This document shows positions 1-12,384 of a stretch of 64,000 nt of DNA, piece by piece. Position 1 is the stretch's first letter; every line of letters starts with the position of its first letter. The notes under the pieces are model-generated. The model was given only the letters and a program-made list of their open reading frames with translations. It had not been told where the DNA came from and did not search any database. The translations under genes and the position numbers were made by a program. Source of the stretch: Trachythela sp. YZ-2020 (taxonomy: Eukaryota; Cnidaria; Anthozoa; Malacalcyonacea; Clavulariidae); assembly GCA_016169945.1 (NCBI GenBank), contig JADLSH010000155.1, positions 1,991,501-2,055,500 of the forward strand, written 5' to 3'.

Positions 1-950
1 AAACGTTTCGAAATTTTCAAAAACTTCAACTGCTTTTCGAGGAGTATTTTTATACTTCGCACTTGCTTTTGCAATGAGGTTTTTGAGATTTAATGTTTTT
101 TTATTTTTCTATAACATATTTGAATCAATACTAAAAAGATCAATCAATGTTGTATTGACCACACAGAATGATCTACACATTTTCAAATTCACAAACTATA
201 CTGCATGCTATGTTAAAAAATCGACAAAGCAAGCATGTATAAAAATAGACACTTGCCTGTTTAAAACGCTCCTTTTTCGGTCTTTCGACTGTTTTTCCTC
301 TTGTTAATTTGTCCTCTAAATAACTTTTGGTGACTTTATAACATATAAACTTACTTTATACATAGAGACCTACTTATAAAATGAGTGCAAAACTTTTTTG
401 AATAAAGTTCGGCTTGAAGTTGCGCATGCGCATAACTTACGAAAAGGTCGAGCCCATGACAAAAAAAAATGGCGGACGACTTTGCATTCCACAATGTTTT
501 CACATACCCGGGTGTAAATCTCCGAGCGGAATTAGTACCCTCGCACGGCGCTTCGCGCCGGCTCGGGGATTATAGTTTTGTCGGACCCCTTTTTTGTACA
601 CGCGCCTGTCTAAAGGGACATGCGACCCGCGCCAAATAGACTATCTCTCTCAAACTTTAATAACTTCAGTTCGTTGTTTTTATTAAAATATTCCGAAATA
701 CATGCACGTAGCCTAATATGATTTTGCCCGAATACATGCACGTAAAACGGACTATAATAAAGAATGCACTCGTTCAGTTTAAGCCGATATTTACAGCACA
801 ATTGTTATATATACTGCATTTACAGTGTTTATTGTATATTTCGCAAATAATACTCGTATCAATGGGTCATTGGATCAGCCATATTAATATTTTTATCGGA
901 GACAACTCTTTCACTCGAGAAGGCATTAAAAATAGCCGTTGCTATAGAAA
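1..950. other. No supportable gene; low-complexity flank
   Basis: I see no convincing coding region here. A 14-bp sequence (aatacatgcacgta) occurs twice near 697-745, and there is a GC-rich patch at about 520-570. The stretch may include the decayed 5' part of the gypsy-like element that becomes recognisable at 951, but no long terminal repeat could be identified. Confidence 0.4.
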
Positions 951-3710
951 TTGCAGCAAAAGTTGCTGTGGAATTACGAGGAAAAGATAAGGAAGTTGAC
1001 GTTCAATACGTACAACAGGAGCGCAGACAAATTGAGTGAACAAAAGCGACAGCAAACCCAAAATTGTTTCAGGTGTGGTGATTTCGGACATTCATCAAAC
1101 AACTGCAAATTTAAGAATGTTGATTGTCATGGATGTGGGAAAGTAGGTCATATCAAGAGAGCATGCCTGTCGGGCAAACATAGAGGGGGCGAACATCAAG
1201 CCCAATGAATACTAGAGATGTTCACAATGTTGAAAAAGAAGATCAATTAAGTGAAGAGTATGAAGTGAGGTATGTGAAAGTCAATTCTATTCAGAGTGAC
1301 AAATCGGACCCCTTACTGATCGAGTAAAAAATGAACAATAAGAATGTGAAGATGGTAATTGTCACTGGTTCGGGGATATCAGTTGTGTCTAAGCATTATT
1401 TTGAAAGCCGCTTTGGCAAAAAAGAAACTTAAACAGCTTGATTCAACAAAGACTCCATCCATTAAGAGCATTCTCCGGGAAGAAGATTAAGCCACTGGGT
1501 ATTGCGAAGGTAAAAGATTGAATATCAAGCCAAAAGAAACACCTGAATTTGTTTGTTGTTGAAAAAGGAATGTCTACACTGTTTGGTCGGTCATGGCTGG
1601 AGAAGTTACAACTTAACTAGAAAGAGTTCAGGAATGTTATAAAGGTTTGACGGGTTGCACTTCATCCATTCACTACCATCCAAGCCAAACAAGAAGAACA
1701 ATGAAGCTGTAGAATATTTGTTAGCCGGCCAAGTATGAGTCAGTATTCGAGGACGGAATTGGGAAGGTTGAAGGCATGAAGGCAAACCTTATTTTCAAAG
1801 AAGATAGAACTTGACAAGATAGATAAATGGGAATTATATCCAGGATTAACACAAATAAGTGGGCGACACCAGTGGTGCCTGTGGTCAAGAAGAATGGAAA
1901 GTACGTTTGTTTGGGGATTTTAAAGTGACTTTGACCCATCAACTCATGGTCGACCTATCCCCTGCCACGAATTGAGGACATTCTCTCTTCATTGTCAGGA
2001 GAGGAGAAGTTTATGAAGTTAGATTTGCGCCAGGCATGCTTACACATGGAAATATCTGGGGAATCAAAGAAATATTTGACTATCAATACACAGAAGGGCT
2101 TTTACTAATTCAATCCATTGGTATTTGGGGTAGCGTCTGCACCAGCTATTTGGCAGCGTTCGACGGAACATATTTTACAGGGGATTCCGGGCGTCCACTG
2201 CATCTTGGATGATATGATTGTAACAGGAAGAAATGACACTGAACATTTACAGAATTTGGAAAGCGTGCTAGTGCAGCTACAGAAGTACAACCTCAAGGTA
2301 AATTTATGAAAATGCTAGTTCCAACAAAAGAAAGTTGAATACTGCACGTGGACGCCAAATTGATAAACAAGGTATCCACCAAACGAAAGACAAGATTAAA
2401 GCCATCAGTGAAACCCCACGTCTTCAGAACCTGACACAGCTTCGTGCATTGATTGGGCTACTGAACTACTATCACAGATTTCTTCCAGATATTGCGTCAA
2501 CACTGAGACTTCTACACCAGCTTCTAGAAAAAGGCACCACAGCCCGGTTAAACCGATTCGGTTAGCTTGTGATGCTTCACCGTTTGGTGTCGGGGCAGTT
2601 CTCTCACATGTATTCGAAGTAAGCTAGACCAATAGCCTTTGCCTCGCGTAGTTTGACAAAAGCCGAAAGAAACTACTCCTAGATAGACAAAGAAGCTTTG
2701 CTATAAGTTTTGACATCAATAATTAAGTTTCATACCTACCTTTATGGTAGACATTTCATCTTGATCACATACCACCATCCCCTTTTAAGCCTTTTAAGCG
2801 TTTTCAGTCCCACCAAAGGACTTCCGGCTACAACGGCAACACGACTGCAACAATATGCAGTATTTTTGGCAGGCTACACCTATCAAATACAGTATCGAAA
2901 CACGAAGTTACAAGCCAATGCTCAAGCTCTTTCTCGGTTATTTAGTTTAATAGCAACTTCCTTTGGAGGAAGAAAAGTCCGATCCAGTAGATATGTTTCA
3001 CTTGACACAATTTGACCAACTGTCCGTTAAGTGTGCAACACTTTCAGGCGTGAAACACAGAAAGACCGCATTTTAAGTCAGGTTTGTTAACAAACCATGT
3101 CTGGCTGGTCCAAAGCAGATAATCAAGATCTCCTCTCCTATTACAATAGACGGAATGAAATAACAATCGTTCAAGGACGCCTTATGTGGGAAATACCCTG
3201 GAAATTGTCAACCTGAGTACTAGATGCACTACATTCAACTCATCTTGGAGTGAGTAAGATGAAGGCGATGGCGAGAAGTTATGGTGGCCTAAAATCTACA
3301 AAGAGATTGAGGAGATCACGAAGCGCTGTACAGGATGTGTACAAACACAAAGTAACCCCAGCAAGGTACCAATTCACCCATGGGAATTGCCAAGCAAACC
3401 GTGGCACAGAATCCATATTGATTTCGCTGGACATCTGTTAGAAAGGCAATTTCTTATTATTGTGGATGCTCATTCGAAGTTGCCAGAAATTTTTCCAATG
3501 AATAAGAAACATCAATATAAATTAAAGAATACAGATTTTGCGAACAGTGTTTGTGCGCAATGGTCTTCCAGAACAAATTGTGGCGTAGTAAACACCAAAC
3601 TACCGGACTGGAGGAAAGCAACAACGTCCAAACAAATGGAAACCATCGTTATCCTAGAAAAGAGCGGCGGAAGCCTCCTGAACTTTTCATTGAAGTTTAT
3701 TGAACAGTAG
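951..3710 (+). pseudogene. Degenerate Ty3/gypsy retrotransposon gag-pol
   Basis: Fragments of one gag-pol polyprotein lie in order on the plus strand in shifting frames. At 1069-1170 there are two CCHC zinc knuckles (CFRCGDFGHSSNNC and CHGCGKVGHIKRAC), typical of nucleocapsid. From about 1960 to 2309 come reverse transcriptase pieces (MKLDLRQACLHMEI, FGVASAPAIWQR, then LDDMIVTG at the catalytic YxDD position). From 2335 to 2565 is the thumb-like GLLNYYHRFLPD segment. An RNase H-like piece follows at 2710-2960, and an integrase piece (HIDFAGH, LIIVDAHSK) at about 3387-3530. Frameshifts and stops separate every domain, so no full product can be made. I found no flanking LTRs or primer-binding site. 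The domain order PR-RT-RH-INT assigns it to Ty3/gypsy; the exact clade is not decided. Confidence 0.85.
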
Positions 3711-3719
3711 TATCCTTTT

Positions 3720-4360
3720 CTTGACAGTAACTTGTTGTGCTCTTTTGTTTCATATTTTCATGAAATTTAACTTTGCGCATAGGAGGAACAAAATGTCATA
3801 TCTAAGGCTCCCTGTGTTTAGGTTCGTGTAACCCCCCCCCCCCCCCCACTCTGCATGGTTGTTTCTGTGTTGTGCTAGAAAGCTTATATTTCTGTACAGA
3901 ACTATAAATGACATTGCGATCTAAATAAATACTAAAATACTACAACAATACAAAGAGATCTATTTTGAGTGAATATATAACATAAGTGACAGGGTGACCG
4001 CAACAGCTATTGAATTCTAATTATCTTTTTGTAATTTGACACTTGTTCGGTTATCTTGAACCCACGCCATCTCAAACTTTTTCTTGTTCCCTTGGCTGTT
4101 CGAGACGGTTCTACTGTATATTCACTAGTGTTTGTATGTGACTCGTTCGTTTTGAAAGATGTTTCTATATATAGTTTATTGTCTTGTATTCTCATAATTA
4201 ACCAATCACAAAGCATACAGATAGTCGACGATCTGTAATTGAGGACTTGTAATCCTGAGGCAATCCGATTACAAAGATTAGACCGTGAATGCCGCATTGT
4301 GTTTACACGTTTGGTTTATAGCATCTGCTCACAAACTATACCCTGGGCCAGACTTCACAA
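3720..4360. other. Non-coding; poly-C run and methyltransferase 5' flank
   Basis: A run of about 15 C residues lies at 3833-3848. From about 4180 the sequence matches the upstream flank of the two intact methyltransferase copies (an accaatcacaaagcatacag segment and the gtttggtttata stretch), so this is a duplicated promoter region. No other gene was seen. Confidence 0.6.
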
Positions 4361-4362
4361 TC

Positions 4363-5138
4363 AGACCGAGTAATTCGTGGCAGTAAACGTAATGCAGTGT
4401 CGTACTCAGAAGCAAACGATATTCAACTACAGTATGGCAACAGACTTGCAATTACTGCGGGAATACAACACGGAGACAAAGTTCTAGACATGGGATGTGG
4501 AACTGCATGGTGAACTCACTGCCATTTTTGCAGAGATGGTTGGTAAACGAAGTCATGTAGTTGACGTAGATCCCGACATGGAGAGAATCAATGTTGCCAT
4601 TCAACAGCATTCTGGTATTCATGAAAATATTACATTTATACATGGAGATAGCTCGAGTCAATTTCCTCATTTTGACGAACAGTATTACGATGTACTCTTT
4701 AATAGTTTCGTTCTTCAGCGGTTGAATGCTGATCAAGAAAAACAAAATTAAAGCTTATCTACACTGCGTTCAAAATTGCCATTTTTCAGGAAGGCTGCTA
4801 AGCTATATCTTACTAACCATAACGCCGAGAATGTAGAAGAAAAGGTTTAAACTTACTTTGTGAACAAATCAGAGACTGAAACCCTACTAAGAAAAGCGGG
4901 TTTTATTCTTCTTGAAAATGAATATTTTCATAATACCTACACATTTGCTACGGCTCAGGAGTTCCTAGCATCTCTTTATGCTTCAGATTCTTACGATGAC
5001 AGAAAAATTTCGCAGAGCAAAAATAACAATTTATTTAATTTAACGTAACAAGATTGTTAACGACGATGGAACTGTCACTATTTGGGATCCTACAATTTAC
5101 CACATCCTTGGAAGAAAGCCGGTTGAACACTTTTAGTT
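4363..5138 (+). pseudogene. Class I SAM-methyltransferase pseudogene (copy 1)
   Basis: This copy aligns along its length with the intact genes at 10219-11013 and 41656-42444. The start region is lost: the conserved AAATGAGTGTAGT context is missing. A 4-bp insertion (gcat) breaks the SAM-binding motif near 4503. A segment holding the LKPGGKIA region is deleted around 4770-4790, and further stops appear at about 4848 and 5044. The remaining readable parts are GELTAIFAEMVGKRSHVVDVD (4506-4570) and the C-terminal SETETLLRKAGFILLE part (4870-4920). Flanks on both sides also match the other copies, so the whole locus was duplicated, not reverse transcribed. It is dead as a protein gene. Confidence 0.85.
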
Positions 5139-5870
5139 TAACTGAAACTTGTTCAAGCGACTTTACGGGCAAGTCAGGCGCCCATTCATGCATTAAACGA
5201 TTAACTATGTACATGTACTAATTTAGTTCTTAACACAGTTATATAAACATTACAAGGGAAAGACAAACAGGGAAACGGCTGAGGAACATTAACACAGCGT
5301 TAGTTAGTTATTTTAGTGACAAATAATTCCATTTCAAATTTTTGTGGTGAACGGAAGTTGATAATAGTAAATTAATAAATCACGCAAATCCTTTGTGACC
5401 AAAATTTGTTGAGAAAGGCGGTTTTCTTGTGGTAAGGGCCCCAGAAAAGATGGACAGAACACCAGGGCGAGAGTAAGGGCGTGGTGAGGTGACCGAGAGA
5501 TGCGAAGATCAGGGTGAGGGTAAGGGCCCCAGCAGTTATGGACCTTGCTCTCTTTTGCCGGTGTGCGCTTCACCGTGGACGGAGTGTGGGCGGAGTGTAG
5601 CCGAGTTGACCACTTCCCGTCCCATTTCCTGACATGTTTCATTCAAAAAAAGCATTATGGTAAAGTTGGCAAGCATTTGCTGATATGTCGGCTTTAAGTG
5701 AAGACGCGATTAGTGTCATGGTCTGAGTCAAAACGAGTTGACAGAATGTTGAAAGTTGTTGCCAAAGGCAAAGCACCTGTTTTGTTTGCTCGATTCCGTT
5801 GGCTATTACTATAACAAGGAATGGGGAATCGGGGAATGGGGAACCGGGAATAGGAATGGGCAATGGAAAA
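5139..5870. other. Non-coding; duplicated methyltransferase 3' flank
   Basis: The first 200 bases match the 3' flank of the third methyltransferase copy (42445-42690), including a ttagtgacaaataattccat segment. The rest, including a purine-rich patch (gggaatcggggaatgggg) at 5818-5860, holds no gene I can support. Confidence 0.55.
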
Positions 5871-5871
5871 C

Positions 5872-6034
5872 CCGGAATCTCTAAAACCCGGAATACTACA
5901 AGCCGGAATCTCTAAAACTCGGAATACTACAAGCCGGAATCTCTAAAACCCGGAATACTAAAAGCCGGAATCTCGAAAACTCGGAATAATAAAGGCCGGA
6001 ATCTCTACAACCCGGAATACTAAAAGCCGGAAAT
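5872..6034. repeat. 31-bp minisatellite, about 5 copies
   Basis: Five head-to-tail copies of a 31-bp unit beginning ccggaatctctaaaaccc, plus a partial sixth, with one to four differences per copy. It ends where the duplicated methyltransferase upstream flank begins. No coding potential is apparent. Confidence 0.9.
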
Positions 6035-6039
6035 ATCAT

Positions 6040-7330
6040 GTGCTGATTTTGAAGTCTGGCCCTGGGTATAGTTTGTAAGCAAATGTTATAAACCAACGTG
6101 TAAACACAATCTGGCATTCACGGCCCGAGCTTTGTAATTGAATGCCTGTTGCAAATTCTCAATTGCAAGTCATCAACTATCTGTATGCTTTGCGATTGGT
6201 TAATTATGAGAATTAAAGGAGATAAAGCCAATATTCGATAAACTATATATAGAAACTTCTTTGAAAACGAAAGACTTTCTTGGGAACACTTGACATTGTA
6301 TTTCAGTAAACCAGTGAATATATCTCCATGGAGATTAATGAATAAATATTGTAAGACGAAGAAATTCATAAATTATTCCCATCTATTTCGAGATTAATTC
6401 GCCGCTATACGGTCAATTCGGGAGAGGTATAGTGCACTCTAGTATAGTGCTCAGTCTTCCAACGGTGCGGTCAGGGGTGTGCCGACTGGGGGTGAAACAC
6501 CCCTCCCCCCATTAAAAAGTTGCAATGGGGGTCCAATTTTTATAAGGAAGCCCAAATTCCTAATTTCATGATGAACGCAGGGCTCCCCGGAAGATGGTGA
6601 TATTTTTGGGCAAAATCTTCTTTTGTGGCTGGGGCCCTTATGGTAGTGCCATATCTGATAGGATCCATCAACCTGACCTCTAACTTGAACAATTAATAGT
6701 GCCCTTAACTTGAGGAAGGGCCTTTAACTTGAACAATGGCCCCTAACTTTAAGAAGACACTTAACTTGAAGAACGGCCCATAACTTGAAGAAGGGCCCAT
6801 AACTTGCAGAAGGGCCCATAACTTGAAGCAGGGCTCCTAACTTTAAGAAGAGCCTCTAACTTGAAGAAGAGCCTGCATCAGCCACAATGTAATAGGATCC
6901 CTGTTCAATTTTTGGGCAAATTGGGGCTCGCGTCACTGTCGGGTTGCAGGTCCGAGGGAAATTGCCCCCTCTGCCTTTCTCTCTTGGCACACATTCAGCC
7001 TATGATACACTTATATGGAACACTTTTTAGCAAAAGATATCAAACATATTTTGCTTGCTTCAGCAGTGACGTTAAATTTGTTGTAAAAAATCATTAAAAA
7101 TTGGTCCCGTGGCTATCAAACATTGCTCTTTTGTCAAAGTAGTATGTTCGCCGAATAAATTGAGGGCTCGGGCTCTTGAAACACTTCGCGCGTAAACTGT
7201 ATGTATTTTTGAAATTTGGTACTTCAAGTCTAGAATTGCAATTGGTCCAGGATTAAATTTGTCGCAACACGACTTATCGATAACTACGTCAAAACTTCCT
7301 TTGCCTGGGATCGTCGCTTCCATGAATCAA
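6040..7330. repeat. Segmental duplication, copy A (partner 11020-12120)
   Basis: This stretch matches 11020-12120 in the same orientation. Shared landmarks include the methyltransferase upstream flank (6040-6370), a tagtgctcagtcttcc segment, the block around aaaagttgcaatgggggtcc, and a degenerate minisatellite of taacttgaagaagggccc units (about 6690-6870 here, 11580-11750 there). Copy A has the promoter-like flank but no methyltransferase body next to it, so the duplication breakpoint falls inside or just upstream of the gene. Several insertions and deletions separate the copies. Confidence 0.75.
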
Positions 7331-8525
7331 GAAGAAATGCAATTCGCTCACGATTCATGAGAATGAGGCTCCCGCGCCAAGGAGCGATTTGTGACGTAGT
7401 TATCGAAAGAGCGTATTGTAAAGTGTGGATTTTAGTGACTAGACTGCATGTAGAATGAGGCTGAGATATTATTTCACGTATGCATGATATAGCCGTAACT
7501 CGACTGAACAGAAAATAGATCCTAAATATAGATTTTTTGCAGGAAGGCATGCGTATGAAATAGTTTAGATAAAGCTACTCCTGATGTATAATGATGAGTA
7601 GGATTCTGTGTATACTCTTCGGGCTTCCATCATATTTCATCCAGGTTTCCATTTAAATTTTGAAGAAGAGTATGATATCTTTGATATGAAAACAGTATCA
7701 AATAGACAATTCATTATCGTGTAAGATTTTATATAATACCCGCTAGCAATATGTCAGTTGAACCCAAAATTTCTACCAGAAATATGATATTATCGTTATC
7801 GACGGAGTGATGAGACCTACAGCAAACCATAAACAAGGGCAAGAGATATATATACATCTTAGTCATTTTTTACTTTTGTATAGTCGACATCAATTCGTAT
7901 CTAGTTTACTTTTGATATTCGATTAGTATAATGATCCATGGACAACTGGGCATTTCTTTTCCAAACTGTTGTGACCGAATCGAAACTAGGCGGCTATGTT
8001 GGTGTCGCATTCTTGCAATAAACATCTATATAAAAAATACAATATACAAACAACTAAAATGTAGCTGAAACTCAGCCTAAGGTAAGGGATCAGCTGTTAG
8101 ACGTTTTTATGAATTCTGGTTATAACTATTTTCAAGAGATACTGTCTCTTTTGAAGTTATGTGGTAATTTGCAAAGTCCCACATTCATATTGTACTAATT
8201 TTTTATGCGCATTATATTTTCCTTTAACATCTAATATGTTATCATATAATAATGTAATGATATTAATTGTCCCGTGCTACCTTCATCATTCAAGAGAAAA
8301 GCCAAAATATGAATGCAGTTCTTCACAGCAACCATGACAATCTCAGATCTTTGCGCGCGTGTGTGTACGCTTAGAGTACCTATTTTTATACTTTGTTGCG
8401 AAACCTGCCGCACAGGAGAGTCTTACAATTTTCACACTGAAACATCGGTCAATCTCTTGTTTTAATTGCGCCACCATTTCTATACAAGCGCCACCATTTG
8501 CGCCACCATTTCTGTACCTAGCTGC
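7331..8525. other. Non-coding AT-rich stretch
   Basis: A segment at 7417-7580 resembles 42980-43140 downstream of the third methyltransferase copy (gtagaatgaggctg and tttagataaagctactc landmarks), so it is part of the same dispersed duplicated unit. The rest is AT-rich and I see no gene in it. Confidence 0.5.
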
Positions 8526-8658
8526 ATTGCATTTACATTACATTACATTACATTACGTTACGTTACGTTACGTTACGTTACGTTACGTTACGTTACGTTA
8601 CGTTACGTTACGTTACGTTACGTTACGTTACGTTACGTTACGTTACGTTACGTTACGT
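8526..8658. repeat. Pentanucleotide microsatellite (TTACA)n/(TTACG)n
   Basis: About four TTACA units are followed by about 21 near-perfect TTACG units. The long open frame across it reads only LRYVT-type repeats and is an artefact of the pentamer. Confidence 0.97.
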
Positions 8659-9717
8659 CAAGCTCAGAATGAAGTTTTGATACACTTTTCACTTGCGAAG
8701 TTCGAAAATACAAAGTCTGAAGTTTCAAGTCTGATGTCCCTACCGCTTTCGTATTCTGTATGGTCACTTTTTACAAACATTTCAAAATTTTAATATAATA
8801 AATGATTTTCATAAAGAACAATATCAAATAATTATAAACATAGGTAGATAAACAGCATAAGAAATATCATGAAAAATATCTTTTAAAAGTATTAGATTTT
8901 TCATCAATTTTACATGATTCCAAGTAAGAAGGAAGAAGTCGATATTTCTATACAAGGATGTTTATAGACTTATAATCTTTTCAAAATTTGAGGATATTTG
9001 TGGGGGGGGGGGGCTCTGAAATTGTTAAAAGCTTTAAATGGGTGGGGGGTCTTTTAAAATTTATTTTCATTTTAGTGGGGGGCAAGGAATATTCCCCCAA
9101 ATAATCAGTTTCTCCTCCAGACCCACCCCCTCTCCATATTTAATGACCGGTTCCAAACATGGTCACGTGATAAACCTCGGTATTGAATATATCGAAAATA
9201 TCGCTCTTCAGTCTAACTTCAACAAAGTAGAACTGACTGGACACATTCATATTACATGCATGCTCCCCAGCTCAAAATGCGAATGAATTGAGGTCAAAAT
9301 TAACACAAATATTGAATATATCTATATGAACGACATCGGAGAAAACCTGGTGGAAATTTTTCGTAATATCATGCAGACACGAAATAATATCCTCCTAACC
9401 CTACCCTAACTTAGCCTCATTCAGCGTGCAGCTCATTCAATAAAATCCAAACTTTACAATTACAATTACAGCACTAGCTAGAGCAGTATATGTAGACATT
9501 TAGATTTAATATTAATTAGTATAAACTTAGTAATAGACTATCACTTTTCCTGCGTTCTGATTGGCTACGCTACTCGTAGACTATTAGTGATAGTCTACTA
9601 GTAGCAAAATTCAAAACAATGGCGTGAAAATTCACGTTTAAAATTAATATTAATACTTTTGTTTACTTTTGTATTGTGTTCCCTAGTTCTCAATAAATGC
9701 TATAGTTTATACTAAAA
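8659..9717. other. Non-coding; G-run and inverted repeat
   Basis: It holds a run of 12-13 G at 9002-9014 and an imperfect inverted repeat near 9532-9600 (tagactatcactttt against agtgatagtctac), possibly a decayed small MITE. No gene is supported. Confidence 0.5.
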
Positions 9718-9818
9718 CAATTAGACAACTCGGCCTCGTTGGCTATGAGCGAATAGTCAACTCGGCTTCGCCTCGTTGACTATTCGCTCATAGCCAACTC
9801 GGCCTCGTTGTCTAATTG
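9718..9818. repeat. 101-bp interrupted palindrome
   Basis: The outer arms caattagacaa/ttgtctaattg and the inner 22-bp arms (ggctatgagcgaatagtc and its complement) are exact inverted copies. They are separated by ctcggcctcg-like spacers that are repeated directly rather than inverted. It could form a long hairpin or cruciform. It looks like a small foldback element. Confidence 0.85.
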
Positions 9819-10218
9819 TTAATTAGTTTACTGATCACTTTTATGCACGACTGTTAATACCATGCACTCGTGCAGAGTAAATTGATTGATAGTCTCGATA
9901 TGTGTACAAGTTGTTGTGTGATAAAAACGAACCAGTGTACGTAGCTTATCGCGTGGAACCAGTGTACGTAGCTTATCACTATAATAAGCTGCTGCGGTTT
10001 TGGCTGAACGTTTCTTGTCCCGATATCCTTTTCGCAGAGGAATTTAACTATTAAATTAATATTACATGATCGTGAGTACATTTTTGTGCATGATCGTAAA
10101 AGCTTGATCATGAATTATTGTTCCACTTGTAATCTATTTACTATCATCAAATTCTGTTCGTTACAAAAATTGAAAATGGAATTATCTGTGAAAGTAGTTC
10201 GAACAAGTTCCAGTTAAA

Positions 10219-11013
10219 CTAATAGGGTTCAACCGGCTTTCTTCCAAGGATGTGGTAAATTGTAGGATCGAAAAGAGTGACCGTTCCATCTTTGTTAACG
10301 ATCTTTTTAAACAAATTTTTTTTCTTGTTCAGAGAAATCTTTGTGTCATCGTAGTAATCTGAAGCATAAACAAAAGCTAGAAAATCATCAGCAGTAGCAA
10401 ATGTGTAGGGACTATGAAAATATTCACTTTCAAGAAGGATAAAACCCGCTTTTCTCAGTAGGGTTTCAGTCTCTGATTTCTTCACAAAGTATGTTTGAAC
10501 CTCTTCTTCCACAATCTCGGCGTTATTGCTAAGAAATAGCTTAGCAGCCTCCCTGACAATTGTGCAATCTCCTTCGTGGCTCTGAATGGCTATCTTTCCT
10601 CCAGGTTTTAGGATTTTGAACGCAGTCTGGATAAGTTTTTCCTTTTCTTGAGCATTCAACCACTGAAGAACGAAACTATTAAAGAGTACATCGTAATACT
10701 GTTCGTCAAAATGAGGAAATCGACTCGAGCTATCTCCATGTATAAATGTAATATTTTCATTAATACCAGAATGCTGTTGAATGGCAACATTGATTCTCTC
10801 TATGTCGGGATCTACGCCGACTACATGACTTCGTTTACCAACCATCTCCGCAAGAATGGCAGTAAGTTCACCAGTTCCACATCCCATGTCTAGAACCTTG
10901 TCTCCATGTTGTATTCTCGCAGTAATTGCAAGTCTTTTGCCATACTGTAGTTGAATATCGTTTGCTTCTGAGTAGGACACTGCATTACGTTTACTGCCAC
11001 GGACTACACTCAT
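10219..11013 (-). CDS. Class I SAM-dependent methyltransferase (copy 2, intact)
   Basis: A 264-residue intronless protein with a Rossmann-fold methyltransferase domain. Motif I is VLDMGCGTGEL at residues 40-50. An acidic residue follows the second strand (GVDPD, near residue 68), and FNSFVLQWL and LKPGGKIAIQS supply the later motifs. These are the hallmarks of small-molecule methyltransferases; the substrate cannot be read from sequence. The start MSVVRGSK is conserved with the other copies. It has conserved upstream sequence extending about 300 bp (11020-11330), shared with copies 1 and 3, where the promoter must lie. No signal peptide or membrane segment is present, so it is likely cytosolic. 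The 3' side matches the other copies only for a short stretch. Trans-aconitate or juvenile-hormone-acid type methyltransferases are the nearest families I can name, at low confidence. Confidence 0.88.
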   Translation of the reverse strand: MSVVRGSKRNAVSYSEANDIQLQYGKRLAITARIQHGDKVLDMGCGTGELTAILAEMVGKRSHVVGVDPDIERINVAIQQHSGINENITFIHGDSSSRFPHFDEQYYDVLFNSFVLQWLNAQEKEKLIQTAFKILKPGGKIAIQSHEGDCTIVREAAKLFLSNNAEIVEEEVQTYFVKKSETETLLRKAGFILLESEYFHSPYTFATADDFLAFVYASDYYDDTKISLNKKKNLFKKIVNKDGTVTLFDPTIYHILGRKPVEPY

Positions 11014-11019
11014 TTTTCG

Positions 11020-12120
11020 GTCTGATTGTGAAGTCTGGGTATAGCTTGTAAGTAAATGTTATAAACCAAACGTGTAAACACAATCTGGCATTCACGGCCC
11101 GAACTTTGTAATTGAATGCCTGTTGCAAATTCTCAATTGCAAGTCCTCAACTATCTGAATGCTTTGCGATTGGTTAATTATGATAATTAAAGGACATAAA
11201 ACCAATATTCGATAAACTATATATAGAAACATCTTTGAAAAAGAAAGCCTTTCTTGGCAACGCTTGTCATTGTATTTCAGTAAACCAGTGAATATATCTC
11301 CATGGAGATTAATGAATATTGCAAAAACATTGTAAGACGAAGAAATTCATAAATTATTCCCATCTATTTCAAGAATAATTCGCGTCTGTAGGGTCAATTC
11401 GGGAGAGATATAGTGCACCCTAACATAGTGCTCAGTCTTCCGACGGTGCGGTCAGCGCGTGCCGACTGGAGGCTGTTGGGGTGTAACCCCCTCCCCATTA
11501 AAAAGTTGCAATGGGGGCCCAATTTTCATAAGGAAGCCCAAATTCCTAATTTCATGATGAACGCAGGGCTCCCCGAGAGGTCCTTAACTTGAAGAAGGCC
11601 TCTAACTTGAACAATGGCTCCTAACTTTAAGAAGACACCTAACTTGAAGAAGGCCCCATAACTTGCAGAAGGGCCCATGCATAACTTGAAGAAGGGCTCC
11701 TATCTTGAAGAAGGGCGCCTAACTTTAAGAAGAGCCTCTAACTTGAAGAAGAGCCCTCATCAGCCCACAATGTAATAGGATCCGGCCAATTGGGCTCGCG
11801 TCACTGTCGGGTTGCAGGTCCGAGGCACACATTCAGGCTATGCTGCACTTACATGGAACACTTTTTAGCAAAAGATGTCACACATAATTTGCTTTGTTCA
11901 GCAGCGACGTTTGTTGTAAAAAATCATTAAAATTGGTCCCGTGGCTATGCAACATTGCTTTTTTGTCAAAGTAGTTTTACACGAAGTGTCTATGTTCGCC
12001 GAATAAATTGATGGCTCGGAGCTCTTGAAACACTTCGCGCGTAAAGTGTATGTATTTTTAAATTTGCTGCTTCAAGCCTTTCGTCCAGGATTAAATGCGT
12101 CGCGACACGACTTAATATTG
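11020..12120. repeat. Segmental duplication, copy B (partner 6040-7330)
   Basis: Upstream region of methyltransferase copy 2 (reading leftwards from the gene) plus distal sequence matching 6040-7330. It includes its own degenerate taacttgaagaagggccc minisatellite at about 11580-11750. The two copies are about 5 kb apart in direct orientation, as expected from unequal crossing-over or a tandem duplication. Confidence 0.75.
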
Positions 12121-12260
12121 CAAAGGAGTCATTTTACTTATTATGAACATTAAAACAGGTCAAACAGGTTGCAACATATTAGGGGGCCCAAAACATAATG
12201 ACACGTTAAGGGGACACGAAATTTGTTTTACACCCCCCACCCCCCCAATGACATATCGGT

Positions 12261-12337
12261 CGGAACGGCCATGCGGTATGCGGAACGGCCATGCGGTATG
12301 CGGAACGGCCATGCGGTATGCGGAACGGCCATGCGGC
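12261..12337. repeat. 20-bp tandem repeat, about 3.9 copies
   Basis: Almost perfect copies of cggaacggccatgcggtatg run head to tail. No coding role is evident. Confidence 0.95.
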
Positions 12338-12384
12338 TCATATCATAAAGTAGTACATGCTTTCAAAAACCACCATATATATAC

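Noticed and set aside
1..3720. Long terminal repeats for the gypsy-like element
   Set aside because: No direct repeat of sufficient length with TG...CA ends was found on the two sides.
8359..8793. 144-residue open frame with repeated LRYVT
   Set aside because: It is only the translation of the TTACG pentamer tract; any frame across a pentamer repeat with no stop stays open.
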